From Pararhodonellum marinum (GTDB lineage: Bacteria > Bacteroidota > Bacteroidia > Cytophagales > Cyclobacteriaceae), in contig NZ_JACEFJ010000018.1 in NCBI RefSeq assembly GCF_015354735.1, positions 31,147 through 95,146 of the forward strand: a stretch of DNA of 64,000 nt, read 5' to 3'. Under the pieces are notes generated by a model. It had not been told where the DNA came from, searched no databases, and saw nothing but the letters and a program-made list of their open reading frames with translations. How positions within the stretch are numbered: the stretch's first letter is position 1; the number at the start of each line of letters is the position of its first letter. Positions 56,416 through 64,000 of this stretch are shown here, one piece after another. The position numbers and the translations under genes were made by a program.

Positions 56416-57377
56416 TGCCCCTAGAATATTTGATACCAATTGTTGCCTTCATCTTGGCGGCATATTCTGTGATTGGAAATGATGTCATCCAGACATTGGG
56501 CACTTTTCTTACTTCCAATAGTGACAAAAAGTGGTGGGTCTTGTGGCTATATGCTTCAGTTATCTTGGCTTCTCTTTTGGTTTATGGTTGGTATGTACAC
56601 AATGGAGATGTTTCTTTCGGGAGACTCGAACAGATACCATTGCCTGAAAACATGGCTGTGTGGTATTTGATCCCTCCATTGGTTTTGATCATTCTTACCC
56701 GCCTGGGGTTTCCGGTAAGCACCACATTTCTAATACTAAGTGTATTTTCATCACAGACAGTCATAGAAAAGATGATCGTCAAATCCATTTTGGGATATGG
56801 CGTTGCATTCATATTTGCCGGAGCGCTTTATTTGCTTATCGCCAAAAAGCTGGAGTCAAAAGAAACCCTGCATCGTTCCGGAAAAAAAAGTACTAGGAAA
56901 TGGCTGATTGCTCAATGGGGTTCCACTGGTTTACTTTGGGGACAATGGCTTATCCAGGATTTTGCCAACATCTATGTTTATCTTCCAAGAAAGCTCGGAG
57001 TCCAAGAATTGATTTTCTCTCTCATGGTCATATTGGCATTGATGGCATATTTGTTCAAGACAAGGGGCGGCAAAATTCAGGAGATCGTCAATTCGAAGGC
57101 AAATACCAGACACATACGGTCTGCAACAATAATAGACCTGGTATATGCATTGATCCTTTTCCTATTTGCTAACCTCAGTAATTTACCAATGAGTACCACT
57201 TGGGTATTTATAGGAGTCCTGGCTGGCAGGGAAATGGCGATCAGTTACAGGCTAAATAAAAGAGACATGAAAAAATCCGGCAATACCATCATAAAAGACC
57301 TATATAAGGTGAACGTTGGGCTAGTTGTCAGCGTTTTAATTGCTTATCTTATCGGATATCTAAACTCAAACTATTAA
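56412..57377 (+). CDS. Membrane protein distantly related to PiT (PHO4) phosphate permeases
   Basis: 321 residues with about 9-10 helices and an internal two-fold pattern. VIGNDVIQTLGTF (first half) and LIQDFANIYVYLP (second half) resemble the GANDVANxxGT motif of PiT proteins. GFPVSTTFLILSV and NLPMSTTWVFIGV resemble their PVSTTH motif. It is shorter than usual PiT proteins, so substrate is uncertain. Its start overlaps the stop of the 38-residue peptide, coupling it to the sodium symporter. Confidence 0.65.
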   Translation: MMPLEYLIPIVAFILAAYSVIGNDVIQTLGTFLTSNSDKKWWVLWLYASVILASLLVYGWYVHNGDVSFGRLEQIPLPENMAVWYLIPPLVLIILTRLGFPVSTTFLILSVFSSQTVIEKMIVKSILGYGVAFIFAGALYLLIAKKLESKETLHRSGKKSTRKWLIAQWGSTGLLWGQWLIQDFANIYVYLPRKLGVQELIFSLMVILALMAYLFKTRGGKIQEIVNSKANTRHIRSATIIDLVYALILFLFANLSNLPMSTTWVFIGVLAGREMAISYRLNKRDMKKSGNTIIKDLYKVNVGLVVSVLIAYLIGYLNSNY

Positions 57378-57512
57378 AATCATATTAAATTTTAATTTTG
57401 TTTATTTGGAAAATAAACAATGAGACTAGTAATAAATAATGAAATTTTAACACGAAATTTGACAATAAATCCAAACATTCCCGATTCCTTTTTTTTTGAA
57501 AAGCAAAGATAA

Positions 57513-57884
57513 ATGATGAATAAAGTATTCAAAATTTACTTCAGCGTCTTAATAGCACTCCTGTTTGGAATGCAGGCTACTCTCTTGCATCATAATTCGC
57601 ATAGACCTGCAAAATGTACCTCTTCTCCTGTCGAAAAACTGTCTTTAGCTGAAGTTTCTGCAGACGAATATACCAAATCATCCTCTTTCATCATTGAAGG
57701 AGATAGCCAGGTTTTTACCCAAAGTTTGACATTCAAATTTGCCTTACCAGATTTGTTCTATTCTAAAGAATTTATCCTTAAATTCATTGAATTGAGCTTA
57801 AAACGGCAAATCAATCTATCGAAACAGGTTGACTTGGATTTTGGCATTCGAGAGATAATATTCCCCTCACATTTTTTTTGGTAG
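57513..57884 (+). CDS. Small secreted protein, function unknown
   Basis: 123 residues with a signal-like N-terminus (YFSVLIALLFGMQATLLHHN). The mature part is mixed, with FALPDLFYSKEFILKFIELSL, and ends in IIFPSHFFW. Two His after the hydrophobic stretch and the aromatic end recall small proteins that precede metal-efflux operons in Bacteroidota, but no such operon follows here. 135 bp after the PiT-like gene. Confidence 0.5.
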   Translation: MMNKVFKIYFSVLIALLFGMQATLLHHNSHRPAKCTSSPVEKLSLAEVSADEYTKSSSFIIEGDSQVFTQSLTFKFALPDLFYSKEFILKFIELSLKRQINLSKQVDLDFGIREIIFPSHFFW

Positions 57885-58008
57885 TTAACTGTTTAGAAAT
57901 GCCTTGTATATGGCGTTGCAGCACGATGTTTTGGCTGCAATATTTTATAAATTCTCAATCATCTAGCAAGCCAAAGAGTTTGCGACAATTAGTTAATTAC
58001 AAAATGCC

Positions 58009-58290
58009 ATGAACACTGTAATTCATTTGCAAAAAGAAGATATCCTGTCCATCAAGTTCCCTAAAATCGATGTCCTGACCAACTCTGTTGAAATCAAATT
58101 AAGAGAAAGGGATCTTGAAAGAGCCTGCTTCTTAGGTAACTCGGAACATACAAAAGTGAAGATCACTTTTGCGGATGCTGAAATGTCTTTATATGAAATA
58201 GAGACTACTGTATGGGCTATTACTGAAGATGGCCTTTGTTTAAAAGGCCACCTCTATTTGCCCAAACGGGCAATTATTGCCTTGAGCTAA
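58009..58290 (+). CDS. Small conserved-looking protein, function unknown
   Basis: 93 residues, soluble, with mixed beta/alpha character (VEIKLRERDLERACFL, VKITFADAEMSLYEIETTVWAI, LYLPKRAIIAL). No domain recognised. It has a strong rho-independent terminator immediately downstream, which supports it being a real, separately transcribed gene. Confidence 0.6.
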   Translation: MNTVIHLQKEDILSIKFPKIDVLTNSVEIKLRERDLERACFLGNSEHTKVKITFADAEMSLYEIETTVWAITEDGLCLKGHLYLPKRAIIALS

Positions 58291-58293
58291 GGA

Positions 58294-58326
58294 TTTTGGA
58301 GCCTGATTCAGGCTCCAAAATTTTTT
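58294..58326 (+). terminator. Rho-independent terminator
   Basis: Perfect 12-bp stem TTTTGGAGCCTG (58294-58305) with 58309-58320, a 3-nt loop and TTTTTT at 58321-58326, directly after the 93-residue gene. Confidence 0.88.
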
Positions 58327-58350
58327 ACCATTTAAAAAAACTATAAACAT

Positions 58351-59328
58351 ATGACTATATTTATTATTAGCTCATTGGTAGCTATTGTTGTTTCTTTTCT
58401 ATGTTCTTTGACAGAAGCAGTACTTTTAAGTTTAAACAGCGTGAAAATCGAAACAGACAGACAAAAAGGCCTTAAGTATGCCATTATTCTCGATCACCTA
58501 AAGGGTAACATAAACAGGCCTATTGCTGCCATATTGATTTTGAATACGGTTGCCCATACAGGAGGGGCAACAATTGCCGGAAGTGCATTTGACGAAATTT
58601 ATGGAGATGAATGGATTTGGGTATTTTCTGTAGTTTTTACCATAATAATACTGTTTGGTACAGAAATCCTTCCAAAAGTAATTGGTGTTTCCCGCTCAGA
58701 AACCTTGTCTAAATACATTGCCATACCTTTAAACATTACAATTAAAGTTCTGTATCCGCTTATTTACTTAACTGACCTATTCAATAAATTGATTTTGAAG
58801 AAAAAGGATAAAACCGTAAAATATTCTTTGGAAGATATTCAAACAATTGCCAAAGTGGCTCAGGTAGAAAATATTATCAACAAAGATCAAGAAGAAATAA
58901 TCATTAAAACCTCCAATCTAAAAAGCAGGAAAATTGATGAAATAATGCTTCCAATTTCAGATGTGATTTTTTTTACTGAGGCAATTGGCATTGATGATTA
59001 CTTCGATTTAGCTGAGAAATATTTGCATACAAGGTACCCCATAAGCAGGACGGAGTCACCTCAAGACATATATGGTTACTTGAATTTCAAGGAAATTGCT
59101 TTGCAGAGAGATAATATATCGGCTGGCAACTTACAAAAATTCATCAGGCCCATATTATATGTCAAGAATGTTCAAAGTATTATTCAAGTGCTCAAGGACT
59201 TGAATACAAAAAGATATCATTTAGCCATTGTAGTAAACGATAAAGGAGAGTTTAGGGGTATGGTTACTTTAGAAGATATTGTAGAGGAAATTGTAGGTGA
59301 AATTGCAGACGAATTTGACAATGAATGA
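58351..59328 (+). CDS. CNNM (DUF21) membrane protein with CBS pair
   Basis: 325 residues. The DUF21/CNNM membrane domain (about 1-150) has SLTEAVLLSLNSVKIE and FGTEILPKVIG. Two CBS motifs follow (about 195-315), ending in GMVTLEDIVEEIVGEI. The C-terminal CorC_HlyC domain found in longer relatives is absent. Members are implicated in Mg or other divalent-ion transport. RHS-derived sequence begins directly at its stop codon, so its original downstream context has been replaced. Confidence 0.88.
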   Translation: MTIFIISSLVAIVVSFLCSLTEAVLLSLNSVKIETDRQKGLKYAIILDHLKGNINRPIAAILILNTVAHTGGATIAGSAFDEIYGDEWIWVFSVVFTIIILFGTEILPKVIGVSRSETLSKYIAIPLNITIKVLYPLIYLTDLFNKLILKKKDKTVKYSLEDIQTIAKVAQVENIINKDQEEIIIKTSNLKSRKIDEIMLPISDVIFFTEAIGIDDYFDLAEKYLHTRYPISRTESPQDIYGYLNFKEIALQRDNISAGNLQKFIRPILYVKNVQSIIQVLKDLNTKRYHLAIVVNDKGEFRGMVTLEDIVEEIVGEIADEFDNE

Positions 59329-60293
59329 CCAAACTCATTTTTGATTGTACGGGAGGTGTCATACAGTATAACGGAAACATTTCAGCCATGACGTGGAGCA
59401 AGGGTTTTGGACATTATGGAGGCCAAAAAGGATACAAGTACAACTATGACTTCCTCAACCGTATTACCGCAGCCAATTTTCAGGAGTTTGATGCCGGATG
59501 GAGCAACAACAACCTCCGTCATAACACGACATACGGATATGATAAAAACGGTAACTTTTCATTTCTGAAAAGAAGAGATGAGGATAGAACCTTTGTGGAC
59601 AACCTTTCCTATGATTATGGTACCAATGCTTCAAGAGGAAATCTTTTAAACAAGCTAAGTGACTCTGGAAATAAAAACAAAGGTTTTATTGACGCCACAG
59701 TATCAGGTAATTCCTATGGCTATGATGTCAATGGCAACCTCCTATTGGACAAACACAAAGGCATAGATTCCATTCGATACAATTACATGAATCTTCCGGA
59801 AAAAGTGAAGTTTTGAACTGCGAAAAGCATCCATTACCTCTATTCGGCAGGTGGCCGCAAGCTTCAGCAACAGGTGGTTGAAGGTGGTCAAGTAATTAAA
59901 AAGACAGACTATGTGGGAGAACTGATCCTGGAAAACGATCAGCTACAGATGGTCCTGCATGAAGAAGGGCGGATCAATGTCAGTGAAGGCAATGCCTACG
60001 AATACTTTATGAAGGACCATTTGGGCAACGTCCGGGTTTCGTTTACCAGCCAACCCAAAACCGAGCTGGACGGTACAGGACTAGAGGCTGGAAGAAACGG
60101 TTTCGGTGACGGAGGATCCATCATCCAAAACACCCACTACAATAAAACAGCAGGCGGAAACAAATCCCTCCGGCTAAGTGCGGCACAGGGTGAAATAGTG
60201 GGTCTTGGCCATTCCATGCAGGTACTTCCTGGTGATACGTTATTGGCAGAGGTCTATGCCCTCTACCCACAGATGAGTGCACAGGCAAAATAA
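59329..60293 (+). pseudogene. RHS-repeat core, 5'-truncated and interrupted
   Basis: The frame reads IQYNGNISAMTWSKG, YNYDFLNRITAANFQEF and YGYDKNGNFSFLKRR, then YGYDVNGNLLLDKHKGI: typical RHS/YD repeats. A TGA at 59814 interrupts it, then it continues in the same frame as HYLYSAGGRKLQQQVV, FMKDHLGNVRVSF and DTLLAEVYALYPQ to a stop at 60291. The huge N-terminal part of a normal RHS protein is missing; the segment starts at the CNNM stop, whose overlapping ATG (59325) is incidental. Confidence 0.82.
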
Positions 60294-60664
60294 GCTTGAA
60301 GGTGAGAGCTGAAAGCTGAAAGTAGATAATCGGTTAAACTGTAAAACAGGTAAACTGAATAATCAGAGGAAAAGCCAAAATCCGAAAGCTGGAAGAAATT
60401 AATCGGTTAAACTGGAGAACAGATAACCAGACAACCAGACAACAAAAACGGTTTCTACCCCCAATTCATCATTTTTAATTCATCATTCACAATTCCCCAC
60501 ACCACCGGCACCCACGAAAAACTTTCCGTATCAGTACAGGTAAAAAAAGAAGGATTTATCTATCTTTATACGCCACAGGCGCACAAGTTCTGTCCAACGA
60601 AACCGCCAAAATCACGGACGTGTTCCCTGCCTGCCGGCCAAATTTCCGTTAAGGCAGTTTTGTG
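60294..60664. other. Insertion and decayed RHS core
   Basis: 60294-60460 is repetitive debris: GAGCTGAAAGCTGAAAG, and AATCGGTTAAACT twice (60328 and 60401). Then comes the ATTCATCATT tract. From about 60500 the RHS core resumes (GTHEKLSVSVQVKKEGFIYLY) but shifts frame; in the +1 frame ATGAQVLSNETAKITDVF appears. Confidence 0.6.
60462..60498. repeat. ATTCATCATT/ATTCCCC motif, copy 3
   Basis: CAATTCATCATTTTTAATTC followed by ATCATTCACAATTCCCC, inserted in the RHS core; related to copies at 42803 and 53938. Confidence 0.5.
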
Positions 60665-60683
60665 AAAACGGCAGTCAGGCAGG
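60626..60683. repeat. Imperfect inverted repeat inside the RHS core
   Basis: CCTGCCTGCCG at 60626 mirrors CGGCAGTCAGGCAGG at 60669-60683. The 58-bp element interrupts the expected VFFDDFKV of the core, so it looks like a small inserted palindromic element. Confidence 0.55.
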
Positions 60684-61679
60684 TTTGATGATTTTAAAGT
60701 AACCCATACCCAAAGCCCGGTCTTCCAGGCTGAGGATTATTATCCTTTCGGGCTAACCTTTAACTCCTATCAGAGGAGCTACAGCAAGGCTAACAATTAC
60801 AAGTACAATGGTAAGGAAGAAATCAATGATCTTGATTTAGGGTGGATTGATTATGGGGCAAGAATGTATATGCCTGATTTAGGTAGATGGGGAGCTGTTG
60901 ACCCTAAAGCAGAAAAGTACTTTGATCATTCTCCATATCATTATGTTAAAAATGATCCGATTAAATTTATAGATCCAAATGGCATGGAAAATAGCCTTTA
61001 CCTATATGGTGCTGAAGGAGCTGATAGAAGGCAATTGCGAAAAATTAAAAGAAGTCTAAATAGAAATTTTCGTGATCAAGGACTTGATACTAGAGCCAGA
61101 ATTGTAAAAGAGATACCTAAAGCAGAACAACTAGATGAATCTGATGCATTTGTTTTTATTGGCTCACAAAAACAAGTTGAAGATTTCAATAATTCAAATC
61201 AAGAGGGTGGTGAATCTGGTTTTGGACATATACCATCAAAATACGTAGAAGAGAGCATAGGTGAAGTCGCTGCCCAACCGAACAATAATGAAGGGGTGGA
61301 TATTAAAGGTAATATCATATTGATTTCTACTGATAGGGCTGAATCTACAAGAACTGGGGATAACTCTTCTTTTTATTATCCAACTTCTCAAACAGACATG
61401 GTAGCAGGACTTATATGGCATGGTTCTGGTCATACTGCGGGGCTTTCTCACAGTGATGTGGTAAACGATATTAGTGGGAAGCTAGGAACAGTTAATGCAT
61501 CTCAGGGCATGTATGGCTATGGTGATGACAGAAGATATAGCTTTATGGGCACTACTAGGAGTAAAAATGAAAAATTTATGCTCAATTTTAACTACTATAT
61601 GAGTAGAATGACACCGGAGCAAAGAAAAATTTATCTTAGTAAGTATTCTGGAAGATCACGAAACACATTAGGGAAATGA
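60665..61679 (+). CDS. RHS core end with polymorphic metzincin-like C-terminal tip
   Basis: Open from 60665; first ATG at 60864 (271 residues). The core end is standard: THTQSPVFQAEDYYPFGLTF, YKYNGKEEINDLDL, DYGARMYMPDLGRWGAVDPK, FIDPNGM. After that, about 230 residues form a unique tip. It contains WHGSGHTAGLSH (residues 185-196 from ATG 60864), the metzincin pattern HxxxHxxGxxH, and a possible Met-turn YSFMGT (225-230), but Gly187 replaces the catalytic Glu. It could be an inactive or atypical zinc-peptidase toxin. The LRR gene overlaps its stop by ATGA. Confidence 0.75.
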
Positions 61680-62644
61680 GAAAAACCGATATTACAATAA
61701 TTTTATTTTTTTCGTTAATTTGTTTAACCATTTATCCTTTATATAGTCAGGTTAATATTGAAAGTAGAATTGCAAATAAATCTGTATTATCAATTGAGGA
61801 TGCTTTAAAAAAGCCTAGGAAGGTTAAATCGTTGATATTAATAGATACAAGTTTAAACATCCTGCCTTCTGAGATAGCAAAATTAAAAAACCTACAATTA
61901 TTAAATATTTCTAGAACATATGTAAAGAAATTTCCAAAAGAAATAAGCCAGTTAGAGAAACTTCAATATTTGTATTTAGCGAATAATTTTGAATTAGATG
62001 TTGAAAATGCAATTCAATTATTACCTAAGAAAAGTATTCGAAAAATATCTATAACAAATCACCCCATAAGCAGTATACCACCTACTATTGGAGAATTTGA
62101 ATGTCTGAAAGAATTACAGTTGTATAATAATGAAATAATAAGTTTGCCTTCTGAGATAGGTTCTTTAAGTGAACTTGAAACTTTACTATTATCTGATAAT
62201 AATTTGGTTTCGCTTCCAGATGATTTTGAACACCTTAAAAAACTAAAAACACTGACATTAAATGGGAATAATTTTAAAGGAGTGCCCGATGTTTTGAGTA
62301 AACTTGGGTCTTTAGAAAGCTTATATATTGGAAATAAAAATTTAAGTTTTGAAGAATTAGTGGAAGCATTTAATGGATTGAATTCTTTGAAGTATATAAA
62401 TTTTAGTGGCATAATCTTGAGAAAAAACACCTCTCTTCAAAAACTTAATAAATTGCCAAATATTAAAACTGTTGTTCTCTCAAATATAATAAATGATTTT
62501 AAAGACATACCTTTAACAGAACTAGTTAGTCTAAATTTTGAAATAATTATAATTACAGATGTTGAGTTCACAGAAAACGAATTGAATATTTTGGAGAAGT
62601 TTGAAAATGTTAGAATTGAGCGTAATACTCAAAATTTTCAATAA
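61676..62644 (+). CDS. Secreted leucine-rich-repeat protein, candidate immunity partner
   Basis: 322 residues: a signal peptide (IILFFSLICLTIYPLYSQ) and about eight to nine LRRs of roughly 23 residues (LKELQLYNNEIISLPSEIGS, LETLLLSDNNLVSLPDDF, LKTLTLNGNNFKGVPDVL). The ATG overlaps the RHS tip stop by ATGA, the position usual for an immunity gene. It should act outside the cytoplasm. AT-rich compared with the genes before 59 kb. The immunity role is inferred from position only. Confidence 0.8.
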   Translation: MRKTDITIILFFSLICLTIYPLYSQVNIESRIANKSVLSIEDALKKPRKVKSLILIDTSLNILPSEIAKLKNLQLLNISRTYVKKFPKEISQLEKLQYLYLANNFELDVENAIQLLPKKSIRKISITNHPISSIPPTIGEFECLKELQLYNNEIISLPSEIGSLSELETLLLSDNNLVSLPDDFEHLKKLKTLTLNGNNFKGVPDVLSKLGSLESLYIGNKNLSFEELVEAFNGLNSLKYINFSGIILRKNTSLQKLNKLPNIKTVVLSNIINDFKDIPLTELVSLNFEIIIITDVEFTENELNILEKFENVRIERNTQNFQ

Positions 62645-62645
62645 A

Positions 62646-62903
62646 CAAATCCTTAATCGCTATCATTACTATTCCTTTGGCTTAACTTTTAACTTTTAAA
62701 AAAGAGCTTCTTCTAAGAAGAATCAAATGAATACCTTCCAAGATCAAGAGTATGAGGAGGAAACAGGATGGGTACAGTTCAAGTCACCTTTTAGGAAGCG
62801 GGATACAATTCCTGATAAGCAAGTTACATATGGTGGAGGAACTTTGCCAACACATACTGTAATTGAGCAAAATCAGCCAATAGTAAGACCAAAAATATTC
62901 TAA
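62646..62903 (+). pseudogene. Displaced RHS C-terminal tip (second, orphan)
   Basis: A frame from 62658 reads RYHYYSFGLTFNF, stops (TAA 62697), then KRASSKKNQMNTFQDQEYEEETGWVQFK, which is RHS core hinge sequence of a different subtype from that at 60.7 kb. A short tip follows, ending in IVRPKIF and a stop at 62901. It has no start of its own, as in orphan tip cassettes accumulated downstream of RHS genes. Confidence 0.68.
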
Positions 62904-62914
62904 CATTAATTGTG

Positions 62915-63694
62915 ATGACGAATTTATTTAAGAAATATTCATTTATTCTCTCCATTGTCTTAATTCAACTTGGAAATTTTACTTGTACCAAAGTCTCTGA
63001 CATATCGGCTCAGAATCTGAAACAAGACTATTTAGAAAAAATTGTCCTGATTGTAGATAACCTTGATACTTGCAAGCCTGGGTTTGGATATTTTAAGGAC
63101 AGTGAAAGCATTGCAATCAATTCCATAATCTTGGATGGTAGTTTTTGCCTTCTACTCGATCCATATCACAGTAACATCAAAAAAGTAAATTTGCTCACAG
63201 GTGAGGTAAAATGTAGCGATTCTTCAGTTATTACCTCAAGGCCTGTTAGTTTAATAACTTCAGAGGGGTTGATTTATGTTCTGACCTATTCGACCACAAG
63301 TTATATTTTTAATGAGGATTTAAAATTAATTAAGGAATTTGACCTACCGACAAACAAAAAGTATTTCGTAGGCTTTGAAGGCGAGTATATTATTCTTTTT
63401 AACTTTTTATACGATGAAATAATCACAATAAGTAAAAATGGGGATATAATTGAAAAAAAGTCCGGGAATTTTGATTTTCAACGGTATAGTCATGGGAAAG
63501 CTTTTGAAATTGTTGAAAAGAGAAACTCAAGCTTCCTAAAAACTGAAACCAGAGAATTCGACTTAGGAAGGAAATTCCCTCATACGTGGGACTATTATGA
63601 TTCATTTAATGTTGACTTTGATGATAAGAAAATAGTTTATTTCTCCTCCAATCCGGATTCTTTGGTGATTTATGTGAAGAAAATAGAGATGTAA
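62915..63694 (+). CDS. Exported protein, candidate orphan immunity partner
   Basis: 259 residues from ATG 62915 (GTG at 62912 also possible). The N-terminal hydrophobic stretch FILSIVLIQLGNFTC could be a signal peptide with a poor lipobox. The rest consists of short beta-strand repeats (FCLLLDPYHSNIKKVNLLTG, LIYVLTYSTTSYIFNEDLKL) resembling a beta-propeller. It lies 11 bp after the orphan RHS tip and is AT-rich. No family is assigned. Confidence 0.6.
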   Translation: MTNLFKKYSFILSIVLIQLGNFTCTKVSDISAQNLKQDYLEKIVLIVDNLDTCKPGFGYFKDSESIAINSIILDGSFCLLLDPYHSNIKKVNLLTGEVKCSDSSVITSRPVSLITSEGLIYVLTYSTTSYIFNEDLKLIKEFDLPTNKKYFVGFEGEYIILFNFLYDEIITISKNGDIIEKKSGNFDFQRYSHGKAFEIVEKRNSSFLKTETREFDLGRKFPHTWDYYDSFNVDFDDKKIVYFSSNPDSLVIYVKKIEM

Positions 63695-63759
63695 ATTATA
63701 CATCTTAGGAAAAGAAATTCAGACTGCGGTTGGGTGTAGTGTTTTCCGACTCTGTGTAG

Positions 63760-64000
63760 GTGTGTCGTGAAGCATTTGATGTGAATCAAAGGCATGTTGT
63801 ATAAAAGATGGTAGTAGGTCTACCGCAATCGCTGAGTAAGCGGAGGTTGCAAACCACCTCTCGGTGCTGTTTTGGTAACGAAACGGTGTTGAACGGAAAG
63901 AGGAAAAGGTTCGCTTGACGAATCAGGTACGACTCAAGAGAGTTGAACGAAAGAGAATCCCGTCTGGGTGTAGTATCTACTACACCCTATTATCACCTAT
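63760..64000 (+). mobile_element. Probable 5' part of a group II intron
   Basis: From 63760 the sequence starts GTGTG, the GUGYG 5' boundary, and continues as dense RNA-like structure. TTTGAT/ATCAAA closes a GTGA loop (63775-63790), there are GAGGT/ACCTC and GTTT/AAAC pairs near 63850-63890, and GGGTGTAGT pairs with 63979-63987. CTACAC at 63980-63985 complements GTGTAG at 63754-63759, the last 6 nt before the boundary, as EBS1-IBS1 would. The remaining domains and any reverse transcriptase lie beyond the window. Confidence 0.5.

Noticed and set aside
59325..59816. A 163-residue gene starting at the ATG overlapping the CNNM stop
   Set aside because: The sequence is internal RHS repeat; the ATG is a chance overlap at the truncation point.

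Overview
The window looks like a chromosomal segment of a Bacteroidota bacterium, most likely order Cytophagales near Cyclobacteriaceae. Reasons: tandem FtsX-type permeases of about 800 residues, several short Crp/Fnr regulators ending right after the helix-turn-helix, Bacteroidota-style RHS core sequence (DYYPFG, YNGKEE, GRWGAVDP), an AT-rich genome by eye, and almost no Shine-Dalgarno sequences. This is inferred from protein families; no 16S gene is present.

Layout. 1-5.8 kb: two ABC permeases and an S41-type peptidase. 5.9-10.7 kb: outer-membrane protein, two Crp/Fnr regulators, a toxin-antitoxin locus whose PIN toxin carries an in-frame stop, a lipase-like hydrolase and two YdeI-family genes. 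10.8-22.6 kb: small regulator-enzyme units, namely HxlR with an NmrA reductase, TetR with an RND permease fused to a lipoprotein-sorting domain plus a barrel protein, AraC with an SDR, and AraC/GyrI with SRPBCC and an MGMT-like protein. A four-copy 90-bp palindromic tandem repeat sits at 20.4 kb.

23-41.3 kb: a stress and signalling block. It has a K+-channel-like protein, small hydrophilic or membrane proteins, a glycosyltransferase, a PNPOx-like general stress protein, a flavodoxin-like reductase, a five-PAS histidine kinase with paralogous single-domain receivers on either side, a sigma-54 activator whose phospho-acceptor Asp is Glu, a second histidine kinase, PRC-barrel, YflT-like and DUF892 proteins, and an MgtC gene broken by two compensating indels.

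41.5-44 kb is accessory debris: a charged protein, a truncated gene and an IS66 transposase remnant. 44-53.8 kb is metabolic: hydrolase, rpiB-zwf-pgl (entry to the pentose phosphate pathway), Crp, then a run of two pirins, a YjdI-like ferredoxin that has lost a Cys, two GNATs, an esterase and a VOC protein. 54-58.3 kb: a sodium symporter, a 38-residue membrane peptide and a PiT-like permease, each overlapping the next by ATGA, flanked by two small secreted proteins.

59.3-63.7 kb is the most interesting part: a 5'-truncated, frame-broken RHS core beginning at the stop codon of a CNNM/CBS gene. It ends in an intact polymorphic tip with a metzincin-like HxxxHxxGxxH motif lacking the catalytic Glu. 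An ATGA-overlapping secreted leucine-rich-repeat protein follows (immunity candidate), then a second displaced RHS tip and an exported partner. The window ends inside what looks like the 5' end of a group II intron.
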